64,000 nt of DNA from Paraburkholderia acidipaludis NBRC 101816 (GCF_000684975.1 NZ_BAXZ01000022.1:62001-126000); one strand, 5' to 3'; shown: positions 27,871 to 36,950, numbered from the stretch's first letter. Numbers and translations: made by a program. Notes: generated by a model not told the origin, from the sequence alone.

Positions 27871-28178
27871 GCGGTGAAGCCGATTGCTGCCGCTGCACCT
27901 CTTGAGGCGAAGCGCTCGCCAGGCAGCCTTCCGCTGCCCACGTCCGTCGAACAGTGCCGCGAGGAAGTGTGGCTGCAGCCGCGCATTTCTGGTCAGCCTG
28001 CATAAGGATCGCCGGGGTAAGTGGCGAACGGCAGTTGCACCTTGGGAAGAGACATAAGACCAGCTCGATACTGAGCGGCTGAGATGGGTCGTCTACGGTC
28101 TGCAGCATCGGGCAGTAGGTGGCCACCAGAAAAGCGGTATCCGTATAATCAAGCCAGATATCGATAGAAGATCGCAAT
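27871..28178. other. Intergenic stretch with nothing identifiable
   Basis: About 308 bases between the flavoprotein gene and the GFA remnant. No supported coding frame, hairpin-plus-T terminator or repeat is seen. A TATAAT-like CCGTATAATC near 28141-28150 may be a -10 element for the following gene. Confidence 0.4.
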
Positions 28179-28517
28179 ATGAACATTCCTTTCTCAAGCG
28201 GGTGTGCATGTGGCGCTCCTTTTGCGTCAGGCGTCACCGTCATGACCGCCGATCTTGAGATCATTGGCACACCGAAAACATACGCCGTTCGCGCAAGTAG
28301 TGGCAGTCTCACAACTCGCAGTTTTTGCCCTGACTGTGGCACTCCTTTATTCACGCAAAGCGAAGCTTATTCACAAGTCACTTCTATCCGGTTTCCCTCG
28401 CTGGACGACACCTTGGACTTCAAGCCAACCCTGGACATATATACCGCGAGTGCGCAGCAGTGGGCGTGCCTTGATCAGAATTCCGCACTTTCCCCAGTCG
28501 CCCCAGCAGTCAAATGA
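28179..28517 (+). pseudogene. GFA / CENP-V-family protein with internal deletion
   Basis: The C-terminal part (YAVRASSGSLTTRSFCPDCG, TPLFTQSEAY, PTLDIYTASAQQWACLD) is the usual second half of GFA-family zinc proteins, with the FCPDCG pair. The N-terminal GCxCG motif is present as SGCACG, but it is joined directly to GAPFASG. About 25-30 residues that normally carry the CHCxxCQ zinc ligands are missing. The frame is open, so a protein may be made, but one zinc site is gone. Family members act on S-hydroxymethylglutathione or are of unknown role; this copy is probably non-functional. Confidence 0.65.
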
Positions 28518-28804
28518 AGTTGATGCCTAATCAGGGTCTCCGCTGAACGGTCTCAGGTTTTGGTCCGATGGCGATCAACGTTGGCTTGCCGGTGTCGGCT
28601 TAGGGCCGACCACCGAAGGTTTCGGCGGCCGGCTGAGTAAGTCACCTGTCCGGTTTCTCTGGGTTGTCGCGCGGGGCGCAAGCGTCGCTATCCCGGAAGC
28701 GATATTTCGGCGCTCGCTCCGATAAGCCATAAAGAGACAAAGGGCGCAGCGGTTTGAACCGCTGCGCCCTTCGAGGCAAGACGTTGGCGAGTGTCAGCCT
28801 GCCA
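28518..28804. other. Intergenic stretch with the hpnH terminator
   Basis: No coding frame is supported. The right end holds the strong hairpin listed as the terminator of the ispH-hpnH unit. The left part is featureless to my reading. Confidence 0.5.
28740..28771 (-). terminator. Intrinsic terminator of the ispH-hpnH operon
   Basis: A perfect 15-bp inverted repeat, arms AAGGGCGCAGCGGTT (28740-28754) and AACCGCTGCGCCCTT (28757-28771), with a two-base centre. Read on the minus strand it is followed by TTGTCTCTTT. It lies 34 bases after the hpnH stop. Confidence 0.85.
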
Positions 28805-29956
28805 TCACCCCGCCGCGACCGTAGCCGGCTTCTTCGTCTTGGCTGCGTTCTTGATCTCTTCGAGCTTGATCTCGACGTGGCGCGAGAACACGTATTCGGC
28901 CGGACGCGCACCTTCAAGCGGGATGTCCTTCGCGAACGCGCCCGTCGTGCGCGGGCCCGAGAGGGCGATGCGCGCAGCCTTCAGCGGATGCGCAACCGTG
29001 TCCATCACGGCCGTCGCCTCGAAGCCGCAGTGGACCATGCAGTCCGCGCACTTCTCGTACTTGCCCGTGCCGTACTTGTCCCAGTCGGTGGTTTCCATCA
29101 GTTCCTTGAAGGTCTTCACATAACCTTCGCCGACCAGATAGCACGGCTTCTGCCAGCCGAACACCGTGCGCGCCGGGTTGCCCCACGGCGTGCATTCGTA
29201 GGTCTGGTTGCCGGCCAGGAAGTCGAGGAACAGGCTCGACTGGCTGAACGACCACTTCTTGCCGTTGTTGCCGCGCTTGAAGATTTCGCGGAACAGGTTC
29301 TTCGTCTTGTCGCGGTTCAGGAAGTGCTGCTGGTCCGGTGCGCGCTCATACGCATAGCCCGGCGACACCGTGATGCCGTCCACGCCGATCTCGCCCACCG
29401 TGTCGAAGAACTTCGCCACGCGCTCGGGCACGGCGTCGTTGAACAGCGTGCAGTTGATGTTCACGCGGAAACCGCGGCGCTTGGCTTCCTTGATGGCCGC
29501 GACGGCCTTGTCGTACACGCCTTCCTGCGAGACCGAGTGGTCGTGCGCCTCGCGGTCGCCGTCAAGGTGGACCGACCAGACGAAGTACGGGTTCGGCTCG
29601 TAGTCGTCCATCTTCTTTTCCATGAGCAGCGCGTTCGTGCAGAGATACACGAACTTCTTGCGCGCCATGATGCCCTTCACGATCTGCGGCATTTCCTTGT
29701 GCAGGAGCGGCTCGCCGCCTGCGATGGAAACGACCGGCGCGCCGCACTCGTCCACGGCTTCGAGACATTCCTGCAGCGAGAGGCGCTGGTTCAGGATGGG
29801 ATCCGGATAGTCGATCTTGCCGCAGCCGTTGCAGGCCAGATTGCAGCGGAACAGCGGCTCGAGCATGAGCGCGAGCGGATAGCGTTTGTTGCCGCCGAAA
29901 TGCTGGCGGAAGATGTACGCGCCAACGCGGACTTTTTGTAGCAGCGGAATAGACAA
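28805..29956 (-). CDS. hpnH: Adenosyl-hopene transferase HpnH (radical SAM)
   Basis: A 383-residue radical SAM enzyme that joins adenosine to hopene, the first step of extended (C35) hopanoid side-chain synthesis. The iron-sulfur motif CNLACNGC gives Cys38, Cys42 and Cys45; GGEPLLH is the SAM-binding glycine motif. A SPASM-like C-terminal region has YECTPWGNP and KCADCMVHCGFEA cysteines. Length and whole-sequence character match Burkholderia HpnH. It follows ispH by 12 bases on the same strand. The hairpin at 28740-28771 ends the unit. Confidence 0.96.
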   Translation of the reverse strand: MSIPLLQKVRVGAYIFRQHFGGNKRYPLALMLEPLFRCNLACNGCGKIDYPDPILNQRLSLQECLEAVDECGAPVVSIAGGEPLLHKEMPQIVKGIMARKKFVYLCTNALLMEKKMDDYEPNPYFVWSVHLDGDREAHDHSVSQEGVYDKAVAAIKEAKRRGFRVNINCTLFNDAVPERVAKFFDTVGEIGVDGITVSPGYAYERAPDQQHFLNRDKTKNLFREIFKRGNNGKKWSFSQSSLFLDFLAGNQTYECTPWGNPARTVFGWQKPCYLVGEGYVKTFKELMETTDWDKYGTGKYEKCADCMVHCGFEATAVMDTVAHPLKAARIALSGPRTTGAFAKDIPLEGARPAEYVFSRHVEIKLEEIKNAAKTKKPATVAAG

Positions 29957-29968
29957 AGTGTGTCCTCC

Positions 29969-30913
29969 TTAAACTTCGCGCGCGACGAGCGGTTGCAAGA
30001 GCTTCGACGGCAGCTTGAATTCGACTTTTTCCTCACGGCCCGTCATCGTCGACACCTCGACAGGCCCCAACGCGCGCAGCGCGTCGATCACGTTCTCGAC
30101 CATCTCTTCGGGGGCCGAAGCACCCGCCGTCAGGCCGACGGTCGTGACGCCCTCGAACCACTCCGCCTTCACTTCCGAGCCGTCGGCGACCAGATAGCTC
30201 GCCACGCCCGACTCGCTGCCGATCTCGCGCAGGCGGTTCGAGTTCGAACTGTTCGTTGCGCCCACCACGAGCAGCACGTCCACTTCGGTCGACAGCTCGC
30301 GCACGGCGGCCTGGCGGTTCTGCGTGGCGTAGCAGATGTCGCGCGTGTCCGGGCCGACGATGTCGGTGAAGCGGTTGACCAGCGCGTCGATGATGCCGCG
30401 CGTGTCGTCCACCGAAAGCGTGGTCTGCGTCACGTAAGCGAGCGGCGCGTCGAGCGGCAGATCGAGCTTCTGCACGTCCGCCTCGCTCTGCACCAGCAGC
30501 ACGGTGCCCGGAATCTGGCCGATCGTGCCTTCCACTTCCGGATGACCGGCGTGGCCGATCAGGATCAGCGTGCGACCCTGGGCAACGTACTGGCGGCCCT
30601 GCACATGCACTTTCGTTACGAGCGGGCAGGTGGCGTCGAGCACGTCGAGGCTGCGCTCTTCGGCGGCGCGTTCAACCGTTTTCGCCACGCCGTGCGCGCT
30701 GAAAATCGCGACCGCGCCCTCGGGCACTTCGTCGAGCTCTTCCACGAAACGCGCGCCCTTGTTGCGCAGATTCTCGACCACATGGCGGTTGTGGACGATT
30801 TCGTGGCGGACATAGACGGGCGCGCCGTGCTTCTGCAGTGCGCGATCGACAATCTCGATAGCGCGGACAACCCCCGCACAAAAGCCGCGGGGTTGGGCAA
30901 GGATCACTCGCAT
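29969..30913 (-). CDS. ispH: 4-hydroxy-3-methylbut-2-enyl diphosphate reductase IspH
   Basis: A 314-residue 4Fe-4S reductase that makes isopentenyl and dimethylallyl diphosphate, the last step of the MEP pathway. The three cluster cysteines are seen in RGFCAGVVRA (Cys12), DATCPLVTKVH and RDICYATQNRQ, and the TQTTLSVDDT and GATNSSNSNR segments are typical. The start at 30913 gives the usual MRVILAQPRGFCAG beginning; an ATG at 30985 would add 24 residues. It is the first gene of a two-gene unit with hpnH. Burkholderia-group genomes commonly have a second ispH, so this may be the hopanoid-linked copy. Confidence 0.95.
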   Translation of the reverse strand: MRVILAQPRGFCAGVVRAIEIVDRALQKHGAPVYVRHEIVHNRHVVENLRNKGARFVEELDEVPEGAVAIFSAHGVAKTVERAAEERSLDVLDATCPLVTKVHVQGRQYVAQGRTLILIGHAGHPEVEGTIGQIPGTVLLVQSEADVQKLDLPLDAPLAYVTQTTLSVDDTRGIIDALVNRFTDIVGPDTRDICYATQNRQAAVRELSTEVDVLLVVGATNSSNSNRLREIGSESGVASYLVADGSEVKAEWFEGVTTVGLTAGASAPEEMVENVIDALRALGPVEVSTMTGREEKVEFKLPSKLLQPLVAREV

Positions 30914-31233
30914 AGGGTGGCGAACTCCGACTGGCGCGCTAGCCGAAGAATCCGGTAAAAATGACTCGTTCGCCGCGCCCATCATATTAATTTAGGTGCA
31001 CAAGCCCAGCCGGACCGTGGCCCGAGCGAGACTAAACGCGCATTTTAACCGCTTCGCCAACCGTTTGCTGTGACACGCACCCGCGGTGCGGCGTGCGCGC
31101 GACGCCGGCTGGCCGCGCGCGGGTTATGCCGCAGTGCAGCACAGCGCCGGAACCCTTAAACTAACGCGTTCGCTGGGTTCGCACGGCTGGCCGCAAGGCG
31201 CCTGCGGACCCGACCCCAATCTGGACGCCCTGG

Positions 31234-32103
31234 ATGGAAGCCGACCATTACGACAATTTTCCGGTCGCGAGCGTGCTGCTGCCGAAGGCGCTGAGGGCGC
31301 CGGTCGGCGTGATCTACCATGTCGCGCGCACCGCCGACGACATCGCTGACGAAGGCGACTGGAGCCCTGCCGAACGTCACGCGCGTCTCGCGGATTTTCG
31401 CGCCGGCCTCGACGCGGTGGCCGGCGGCCGGCCCGCGTCCGTCCATCCCATGCTGTTTGCGAAGCTTGCCGAAGTGGTGCGGCAGTGCAGGCTGCCGCTC
31501 AAGCCGTTCTACGACCTCGTTTCGGCGTTCGGTCAGGACATCGATACGGTGCGCTATGCCAATCGCCTCGAACTGCTCGACTTCTGCCATCGTTCGGCCA
31601 ATCCGGTCGGCCATCTGATGCTGCATCTGATCGACGCGGCGACGCCCGAAAACCTGGCCGACTCCGACACGATCTGCACGGCGCTCCAGTTCATCACCTT
31701 CTTGCAGGACGTGAGCGCGGACTGGCGGCGCGGCCGTCTCTACCTGCCGCAGGCCGACCTCGCGCGCTTCGGCGTGACCGAGGCGCAGATCGCGGCGGGC
31801 GTGGTGGACGACGCCTGGCGCAACTTGATGCGCCATGAGGTGGCGTTCGCGCGCTCGCTGATGGCGAGCGGCGCGCCGCTGGCGCTGCGCGTGCCGGGGC
31901 GCTTCGGCCTCGAGCTCGGCAGCGTCGTGCACGGCGGCCTGCGGCTGCTCGAGCGCATCGAGCGCGCGGGCTACGACGTGTTTCACGAGCGCCACACGCT
32001 CGCCCCCTCCGACTGGGCCGTGGTGCTGTGGCGCACGGCGGCCATGTGGCTGTCGCGCCGCACCGGCGTGCGCGCGCCTTCAATCGAAAGTAACAACGCC
32101 TGA
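31234..32103 (+). CDS. hpnC: Squalene/phytoene synthase-family protein HpnC (hydroxysqualene synthase)
   Basis: A 289-residue isoprenoid synthase. The HYDNFPVASVLLPKALRAPV start is the HpnC hallmark, DDIAD in ARTADDIADEGD is the first metal motif, and FLQDVSADWRRGRLYLP the second. HpnC turns presqualene diphosphate into hydroxysqualene on the HpnCDE route to squalene for hopanoids. The genes for HpnD and HpnE are not next to it here. It is divergent from ispH and followed 14 bases later by hpnB. ATG at 31234 is the first good start. Confidence 0.9.
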   Translation: MEADHYDNFPVASVLLPKALRAPVGVIYHVARTADDIADEGDWSPAERHARLADFRAGLDAVAGGRPASVHPMLFAKLAEVVRQCRLPLKPFYDLVSAFGQDIDTVRYANRLELLDFCHRSANPVGHLMLHLIDAATPENLADSDTICTALQFITFLQDVSADWRRGRLYLPQADLARFGVTEAQIAAGVVDDAWRNLMRHEVAFARSLMASGAPLALRVPGRFGLELGSVVHGGLRLLERIERAGYDVFHERHTLAPSDWAVVLWRTAAMWLSRRTGVRAPSIESNNA

Positions 32104-32117
32104 AAGATAACGACGCG

Positions 32118-33296
32118 ATGACGACGACGATCCTCTTTGCCCTCTCCTGCCTCTCGCTGCTGATCTGGCTCGTCCTGCTGTTCGGGCGCGGCGGCTTCTG
32201 GCGCGCGCGTCCGGCCGCGCCGCTGCCCGTGGTCGAGCCCACGGTCGGCTGGCCCGCCGTCTGCGCCGTCGTGCCGGCGCGCAACGAAGCGGACGCCATC
32301 GGCGAGGCCGTGGGCTCGCTGCTGCAGCAGGGCTACGCGGGCGACTTCCACGTGATCGTGATCGACGACCACAGCACCGACGGCACGGCCGAAGCCGCGC
32401 GCGCCGCGGCGCTCGCGCTGCAGTGCCCCGAGAAGCTTTCCGTGATCGCGGCGAAGCCGCTGCCGGCGGGCTGGTCGGGCAAGGTGTGGGCGCAGTCGCA
32501 GGGCATCGAGGCGGTGCGCACGCTGGGCCTGCCCGCTGATTATCTGCTGCTCACCGACGCGGACATCGGCCATCCGCCCGACGCCGTCGCGCAACTCGTC
32601 GTGCGCGCGCAGGCGGAACAGCGCGACCTCGTTTCGCTGATGGTGCGCCTGCGCTGCGACTCGTTCTGGGAAAAGGCGCTGATCCCGGCGTTCGTGTTCT
32701 TCTTCGCGAAGCTCTACCCGTTCTCGTGGGTCAACGACCCGCGCAACAAGACGGCGGCGGCGGCGGGCGGCTGCATGCTGGTGCGCCGCGAGGCGCTGGA
32801 GGAGGCGGGCGGCATCGAATCGATCCGCGCCGAGCTGATCGACGACTGCAGCCTCGCCGCGCGCATCAAGCATCGCGGCACGGGGCATCACCCGATCCGG
32901 CTCGACGTCGCCGCGAAGAGCGTGTCGCTGCGCCCGTACGATTCGTGGAAGGACATCTGGAACATGATCGCGCGCACGGCGTTCACGCAGCTGCACTACT
33001 CGGCGTGGCAGCTCGCGGGGACGATACTCGGCATGACGGTGATCTATCTCGCGCCGCCTGTCGTCGCGCTGGCGCTCGGGCCCAAGGGCTGGCCTGCGTG
33101 GTTTGCCTGGGCGCTCATGTGCTGCGCCTATGCGCCGATGCTGGCCTACTATCGGCGCTCGCCGCTGTGGGCGCCGTTCCTGCCGCTCGTCGCGCTGTTC
33201 TACGTGGGCGCGACGTTCGCTTCGGCGTGGCGCTTCTGGCGCGGCAAGGGCGGGCAGTGGAAGGCGCGCGTGCAGGCGCCCGTGCAGGGACGGTGA
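32118..33296 (+). CDS. hpnB: Hopene-associated glycosyltransferase HpnB
   Basis: A 392-residue family-2 glycosyltransferase. A single N-terminal membrane anchor (residues 3-25) is followed by the GT-A domain with VCAVVPARNEADAIGEAVGS, DDHSTDGTAE and the metal-binding TDADIGHPPDA; C-terminal hydrophobic segments (residues 295-370) suggest inner-membrane placement. HpnB is linked genetically to hopanoid loci but its sugar substrate is not established. It is co-directional with hpnC, 14 bases downstream. Confidence 0.9.
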   Translation: MTTTILFALSCLSLLIWLVLLFGRGGFWRARPAAPLPVVEPTVGWPAVCAVVPARNEADAIGEAVGSLLQQGYAGDFHVIVIDDHSTDGTAEAARAAALALQCPEKLSVIAAKPLPAGWSGKVWAQSQGIEAVRTLGLPADYLLLTDADIGHPPDAVAQLVVRAQAEQRDLVSLMVRLRCDSFWEKALIPAFVFFFAKLYPFSWVNDPRNKTAAAAGGCMLVRREALEEAGGIESIRAELIDDCSLAARIKHRGTGHHPIRLDVAAKSVSLRPYDSWKDIWNMIARTAFTQLHYSAWQLAGTILGMTVIYLAPPVVALALGPKGWPAWFAWALMCCAYAPMLAYYRRSPLWAPFLPLVALFYVGATFASAWRFWRGKGGQWKARVQAPVQGR

Positions 33297-33308
33297 CGCG
33301 GCGCGGCT

Positions 33309-33824
33309 TTAGCGCTGCGTCAGCATCATGTACATCTGCACGACCATGTCCGGCGTGAACGTGAACGGCACCCAGCCGTGACCCGTATGCCGGAGCACGA
33401 GCAGGCGGTCGCCGTTCGACTGCTTCTGCACGGCCATCGCCGGATTCTTCGTCGAAACGAAGCGCCAGCCGGGCGGCAGGTCGGGCGGCGGCTCGGGCTG
33501 CATCGAGGCGCGCACGTTGGCGAGGCGCTCGATCAGTTCGCCCACCTGCAGCGGATTGAGCAGCACCGTCTTGCCGTCGATCTCCATCGTGAGCTGATTC
33601 TGCGAGGGGCGGTCGATCTTCAGCGTGTTGGGAGCGGGCGCGGTGGTTTTTTCCGCCGGCGCGGGCTGCGGCGCTTCAGCCGGCACAGCCGCTGGCGCGG
33701 CTTGCGCCTTCTCTTCGACGGCGACATCGGCTTGAGTGCTCGGCTGCGCCGCCTCGGCGGCGGCGGCCTGAAGGAGCTGATCGACGCCTGCGTCGAGCGC
33801 GCCGATCTGGTCTTGTAGATTCAT
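33309..33824 (-). CDS. Conserved hypothetical protein with Ala/Pro-rich linker
   Basis: A 171-residue protein. A short N-terminal helix (MNLQDQIGALDAGVDQLLQA) is joined by a long Ala/Pro/Glu linker (residues 20-75) to a folded C-terminal part with LKIDRPSQNQLTMEIDGKTV, IERLANVRASM and GHGWVPFTFTPDMVVQMYM. No signal peptide is present. The ATG at 33824 has GGAAG upstream. I do not recognise a family name; it reads as a protein kept in Burkholderia-type genomes near hopanoid genes, converging on hpnB with 12 bases between stops. Confidence 0.7.
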   Translation of the reverse strand: MNLQDQIGALDAGVDQLLQAAAAEAAQPSTQADVAVEEKAQAAPAAVPAEAPQPAPAEKTTAPAPNTLKIDRPSQNQLTMEIDGKTVLLNPLQVGELIERLANVRASMQPEPPPDLPPGWRFVSTKNPAMAVQKQSNGDRLLVLRHTGHGWVPFTFTPDMVVQMYMMLTQR

Positions 33825-33992
33825 GCGGGGCTTCCAGGTAAGACCCGCGATTTTACCCACTGCGCGCGGGGCTTGCCGTTCCGGCGTTGTACGCATGTCG
33901 CAACAAAAGTTGTAACAAAATGCGATCTTCACGCGCAAAAGCGCGAAAAAACGGTGCCAGACGGTGCGCCTGCCCGTTAGCGCTTCATGAAC

Positions 33993-35003
33993 TCAACTCT
34001 TCAGATAGCCCGCTTCGCGGAACCACGCGAGCGCGTCCTCCAGCCCCTGGCGATACGGCCGCGCGCGATAGCCCAGCTCGCGCTCCGCTTTTTCCGATGT
34101 GAAAAACATCTTGTTCTTCGACATCTTCAGCGCGTCGACGGTGACGAACGGCTCGCGCTTCGTGAAGCGCGCGACGGCTTCCGCGCCGAGCGCGAGCGGA
34201 TAGAGCGGCCAGCGCGGCAGCGCGAGCGTGGGCGGCTTGCGGCCGACCATGCCCGCGATGTCGGCGAGCATCTGCTGCAGCGGCAGATTCTCGCCGCCGA
34301 GGATGTAGCGCTCGCCGATGCGCCCGTGTTCCAGCGCGAGGAAATGACCCTGCGCGACGTCGTCGACGTGCACGAGATTCAGGCCCGTGTCGACGAACGC
34401 GGGGATCTTGCCGGTTGCCGCCTCGACGATGATGCGGCCCGTGGGCGTGGGCTTCACGTCGCGCGGGCCGATCGGCGTGGACGGGTTGACGATCACGGCG
34501 GGCAGGCCGTCGCGCTCGATCATGCGCTCCACCGCGCGCTCGGAGAGCACCTTGCTGCGCTTGTAGACGCCGATGGCCTGTTCGGCCGTGAGCGGCGAGG
34601 TTTCGTCGGCGGAAGCCCCCGAACTCGTGACCTTGAGCGTCGCGACGCTGCTCGTGTACACGATGCGCTCGACCCCCGCTTCGAGGGCCGCGCGCATGGT
34701 GGCTTCGGCGCCTTCCAGATTCGCGCGCTCGATCTCGTGCGGGTCCGGCGCCCAGAGGCGATAGTCGGCGGCCACGTGGAACAGGTAGCGCACGCCGGAG
34801 AGGGCGGCGCGCATCGAAGCGGCGTCGCGCATGTCGCCGGTCACGACTTCGGCGTCGAGCGCGGCGAGGTTGGTGCGGGGGCTCGTCGGGCGCACCAGCA
34901 CGCGCACGGCGTAGCCCTTCTCCTGAGCGATGCGGGCGACGGCCGAGCCGACGAAGCCGGAGGCACCGGTGATCAGCACGAGGTCGCGTGAATGGGCGGT
35001 CAT
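33993..35003 (-). CDS. hpnA: Hopanoid-associated sugar epimerase HpnA
   Basis: A 336-residue extended SDR of the NAD-dependent epimerase family. The NAD site is TGASGFVGSAVAR near residue 13, DLRD-type TGDMRD near residue 59, and the catalytic YKRSK motif is in GVYKRSKVLSERAV near residue 148. The overall sequence (ADYRLWAPDPHEIERANLEGA, TPIGPRDVKPTPTGR) is that of HpnA, thought to make the sugar-like part of composite hopanoids. ATG at 35003 with AGGAAG upstream. Its place beside hpnB/hpnC supports the call. Confidence 0.93.
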   Translation of the reverse strand: MTAHSRDLVLITGASGFVGSAVARIAQEKGYAVRVLVRPTSPRTNLAALDAEVVTGDMRDAASMRAALSGVRYLFHVAADYRLWAPDPHEIERANLEGAEATMRAALEAGVERIVYTSSVATLKVTSSGASADETSPLTAEQAIGVYKRSKVLSERAVERMIERDGLPAVIVNPSTPIGPRDVKPTPTGRIIVEAATGKIPAFVDTGLNLVHVDDVAQGHFLALEHGRIGERYILGGENLPLQQMLADIAGMVGRKPPTLALPRWPLYPLALGAEAVARFTKREPFVTVDALKMSKNKMFFTSEKAERELGYRARPYRQGLEDALAWFREAGYLKS

Positions 35004-35195
35004 ACGAAATGGACTTCCTGGTCGGTCCGCGCCGGGTGGCGCGCGGTGATGTTCGATTGCATCCGGTTGGGCCGGAGGCGGTCGCGCCGCCGGCGTGGCA
35101 CGGATTGTACGTGGCGCGCGCCGACGCATGGCGGCACGCGCCACGCTCGCGCGCCGCGGCGTCTACAATGCCGCGCAGAGAGAGGAGATTGAACG

Positions 35196-35492
35196 ATGAC
35201 TGGACCGGATCTGGATTCGCGCGTCGAAACGTACTACGTGCGCGTGCGCGGGACAGTGCAGGGCGTGGGCTTTCGGCATGCAACGGTACGCCAGGCGCAC
35301 GCGCTGCGCATTCGCGGCTATGTGGCCAACCTGGAGGACGGCTCGGTCGAGGCCGTGATCCAGGGCACGGCCAACCAGGTGGACCGCATGCTGTCGTGGC
35401 TGCGCCACGGGCCGCCCTCCGCGCGCGTCACGGAGGTGGCGAGCGAAGAACGTCACACCGACAAACGTTACGAGCGCTTCGAGCAGCATTGA
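35196..35492 (+). CDS. acyP: Acylphosphatase
   Basis: A 98-residue protein that hydrolyses acyl phosphates. The family signature GTVQGVGFRHATVRQA holds the phosphate-binding Arg, and GYVANLEDGSVEAVIQG holds the catalytic Asn. Length is normal. AGAGAGGAG lies just before the ATG. It is a stand-alone gene divergent from hpnA. Confidence 0.92.
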   Translation: MTGPDLDSRVETYYVRVRGTVQGVGFRHATVRQAHALRIRGYVANLEDGSVEAVIQGTANQVDRMLSWLRHGPPSARVTEVASEERHTDKRYERFEQH

Positions 35493-35549
35493 AGGTTTTT
35501 CGCGTTGCCCTCGCCGCCGGCGACCGGGGAGAGGGGCAGCGCCGCGACG

Positions 35550-36545
35550 TCATTTCACCGCGAGCAGACTCTCCGCGAATCCCCACTCCTTCTCGATCCA
35601 CTGACGCGCGCAGCTGAACCCCGCGTCGTCGGCGATCGCGGGGATTTCGTCGGCGTAATACTTGTGGCTGCTTTCGGTCCAGATCGTCTCGCCCGCCTCC
35701 AGCGCGACCGAGAGCTGCGCCGCGCCCACGTGCGCTTCCACGCGGCGCTTCGCGCGCAGATGCATCTCGATGCTGCGCGCGTCGGGGTTGAAGCGCGCAA
35801 CGTGCTCGAAGGCGGCAAGGTCGAAATCACCGTCGAGCTCGCGGTTGATGCGCGCGAGCAGGTTCAGGTTGAACGCGGCCGTCGCGCCGATGGCGTCGTC
35901 GTAGGCGGCCACCAAAGTATTCACGGGCTTCACGAGGTCGGTGCCGAGCAGCAGCGTGTCGCCGGGCTTGAGCATCGCGCGGATGTCGCGCAGAAAGCGC
36001 GTGGCCGCGAGGCGCGCGAAATTGCCGATCGTGCTGCCGAGAAACAGCACGAAAAGCTGCTCGCCGGGCGCGCGCCGGCGGCTGACTTCGGCGAGGCCGG
36101 CCAGATAGTCGCGCTCGTAGCCGACGATGGAAATGCGCTCGATATCGGCCAGCTCGCGGCGGCACAGCTGCAAGGCCGTGCGCGAGATCTCGATAGGACA
36201 GTACGAGGTGGGCCGCTTGCGGCACAGCGCTTCGAGGATGCGGCGCGTCTTGCGGCCGCTGCCGCTGCCGAGTTCGGCGACGGTGACGTCGGCGGGCAGG
36301 GCGTCGACGATCTCGCCCGCGTAGCGCGTGAGGAGGCGCTCTTCAGCGCGCGTCACGCCGTACTCGGGCAATACGGTGATCACTTCGAACAGTGCCGATC
36401 CCACTTCGTCATACAGATACTTCGACGGCAGTTCCTTCTGCGGCGCGTGCGTGAGGCCGGCATGGACCTCGCCGGCGAACGCGGCGACGGCGGGGGAAAC
36501 CACTGCGGGGCGGGCTGCGGCGGGGCGGTGCGCAGGACGGGGCAT
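35550..36545 (-). CDS. egtD: L-histidine N-alpha-methyltransferase EgtD
   Basis: A 331-residue SAM-dependent methyltransferase that makes hercynine from histidine, the first step of ergothioneine synthesis. LPSKYLYDEVGSALFEVIT and PEYGVTRAEERLL are family hallmarks; the SAM site is VAELGSGSGRKTRRILEAL, and the C-terminal half has the substrate-binding FNLNLLARINRELDGDFD. The start at 36545 is a choice among several Met codons in a low-complexity N-terminus. An egtB gene, usually adjacent, is not present within the flanking kilobases. Its absence suggests egtB lies elsewhere or the pathway stops at hercynine. Confidence 0.92.
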   Translation of the reverse strand: MPRPAHRPAAARPAVVSPAVAAFAGEVHAGLTHAPQKELPSKYLYDEVGSALFEVITVLPEYGVTRAEERLLTRYAGEIVDALPADVTVAELGSGSGRKTRRILEALCRKRPTSYCPIEISRTALQLCRRELADIERISIVGYERDYLAGLAEVSRRRAPGEQLFVLFLGSTIGNFARLAATRFLRDIRAMLKPGDTLLLGTDLVKPVNTLVAAYDDAIGATAAFNLNLLARINRELDGDFDLAAFEHVARFNPDARSIEMHLRAKRRVEAHVGAAQLSVALEAGETIWTESSHKYYADEIPAIADDAGFSCARQWIEKEWGFAESLLAVK

Positions 36546-36950
36546 GCGAGCTCCTGGTGCGTTTGACGGCGGCCGGCGGCGCGCACCTCGCAAACGTCGG
36601 GGCGAAGGCGCTTCGCACGGAAGGGCGGTTCCGTAGCAAGACTTACGTTCTAGTCCATGCCGGCGCGATCTGCACGGACTAAATCGCGCGGGATCGCGTC
36701 CTGGGTACGGTCACGGCAGGCAGCATTGCGCGTGCCCGGGCGTGCCCGCCATCACGGGCGGCGCGCCGGGCGACTAAAATGCCGGCTGGCGGCCGGGCGT
36801 ACCGGCCGTTGCCTGCTTCATTTACACGATTCCGATGACAATGCCTTTATCCGTGCCCGGCGCGCTTGCCTGCGCCGAGCGCCGCCCCCGCCGTTCCCGT
36901 TCCCCGCGGTCCGGGCCGACCGCCTCCCGCCACCTGAACCCAGCCCGCCG
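36546..36950. other. Divergent promoter region of egtD and the EamA-family gene
   Basis: About 405 bases of very GC-rich sequence between divergent genes. GACTAAAAT near 36772-36780 is a plausible -10 for the plus-strand gene. The long untranslated part before 36951 has no visible riboswitch. No coding frame is convincing. Confidence 0.45.

Noticed and set aside
28740..28771. The 15-bp hairpin as a REP-type mobile repeat
   Set aside because: No second copy is in the window, and its place right after hpnH with a T-rich tail on the minus strand is explained by transcription termination.
19397..28804. A mobile genomic island
   Set aside because: Base composition and gene mix hint at acquired DNA, but no integrase, transposase, tRNA target or convincing attachment sites are present. 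Only one 20-bp repeat pair was found.
36657..36950. An N-terminal extension of the EamA-family gene in the same frame
   Set aside because: The added 98 residues are Arg/Pro-rich low-complexity sequence with no start signal, while the ATG at 36951 gives the usual family beginning.
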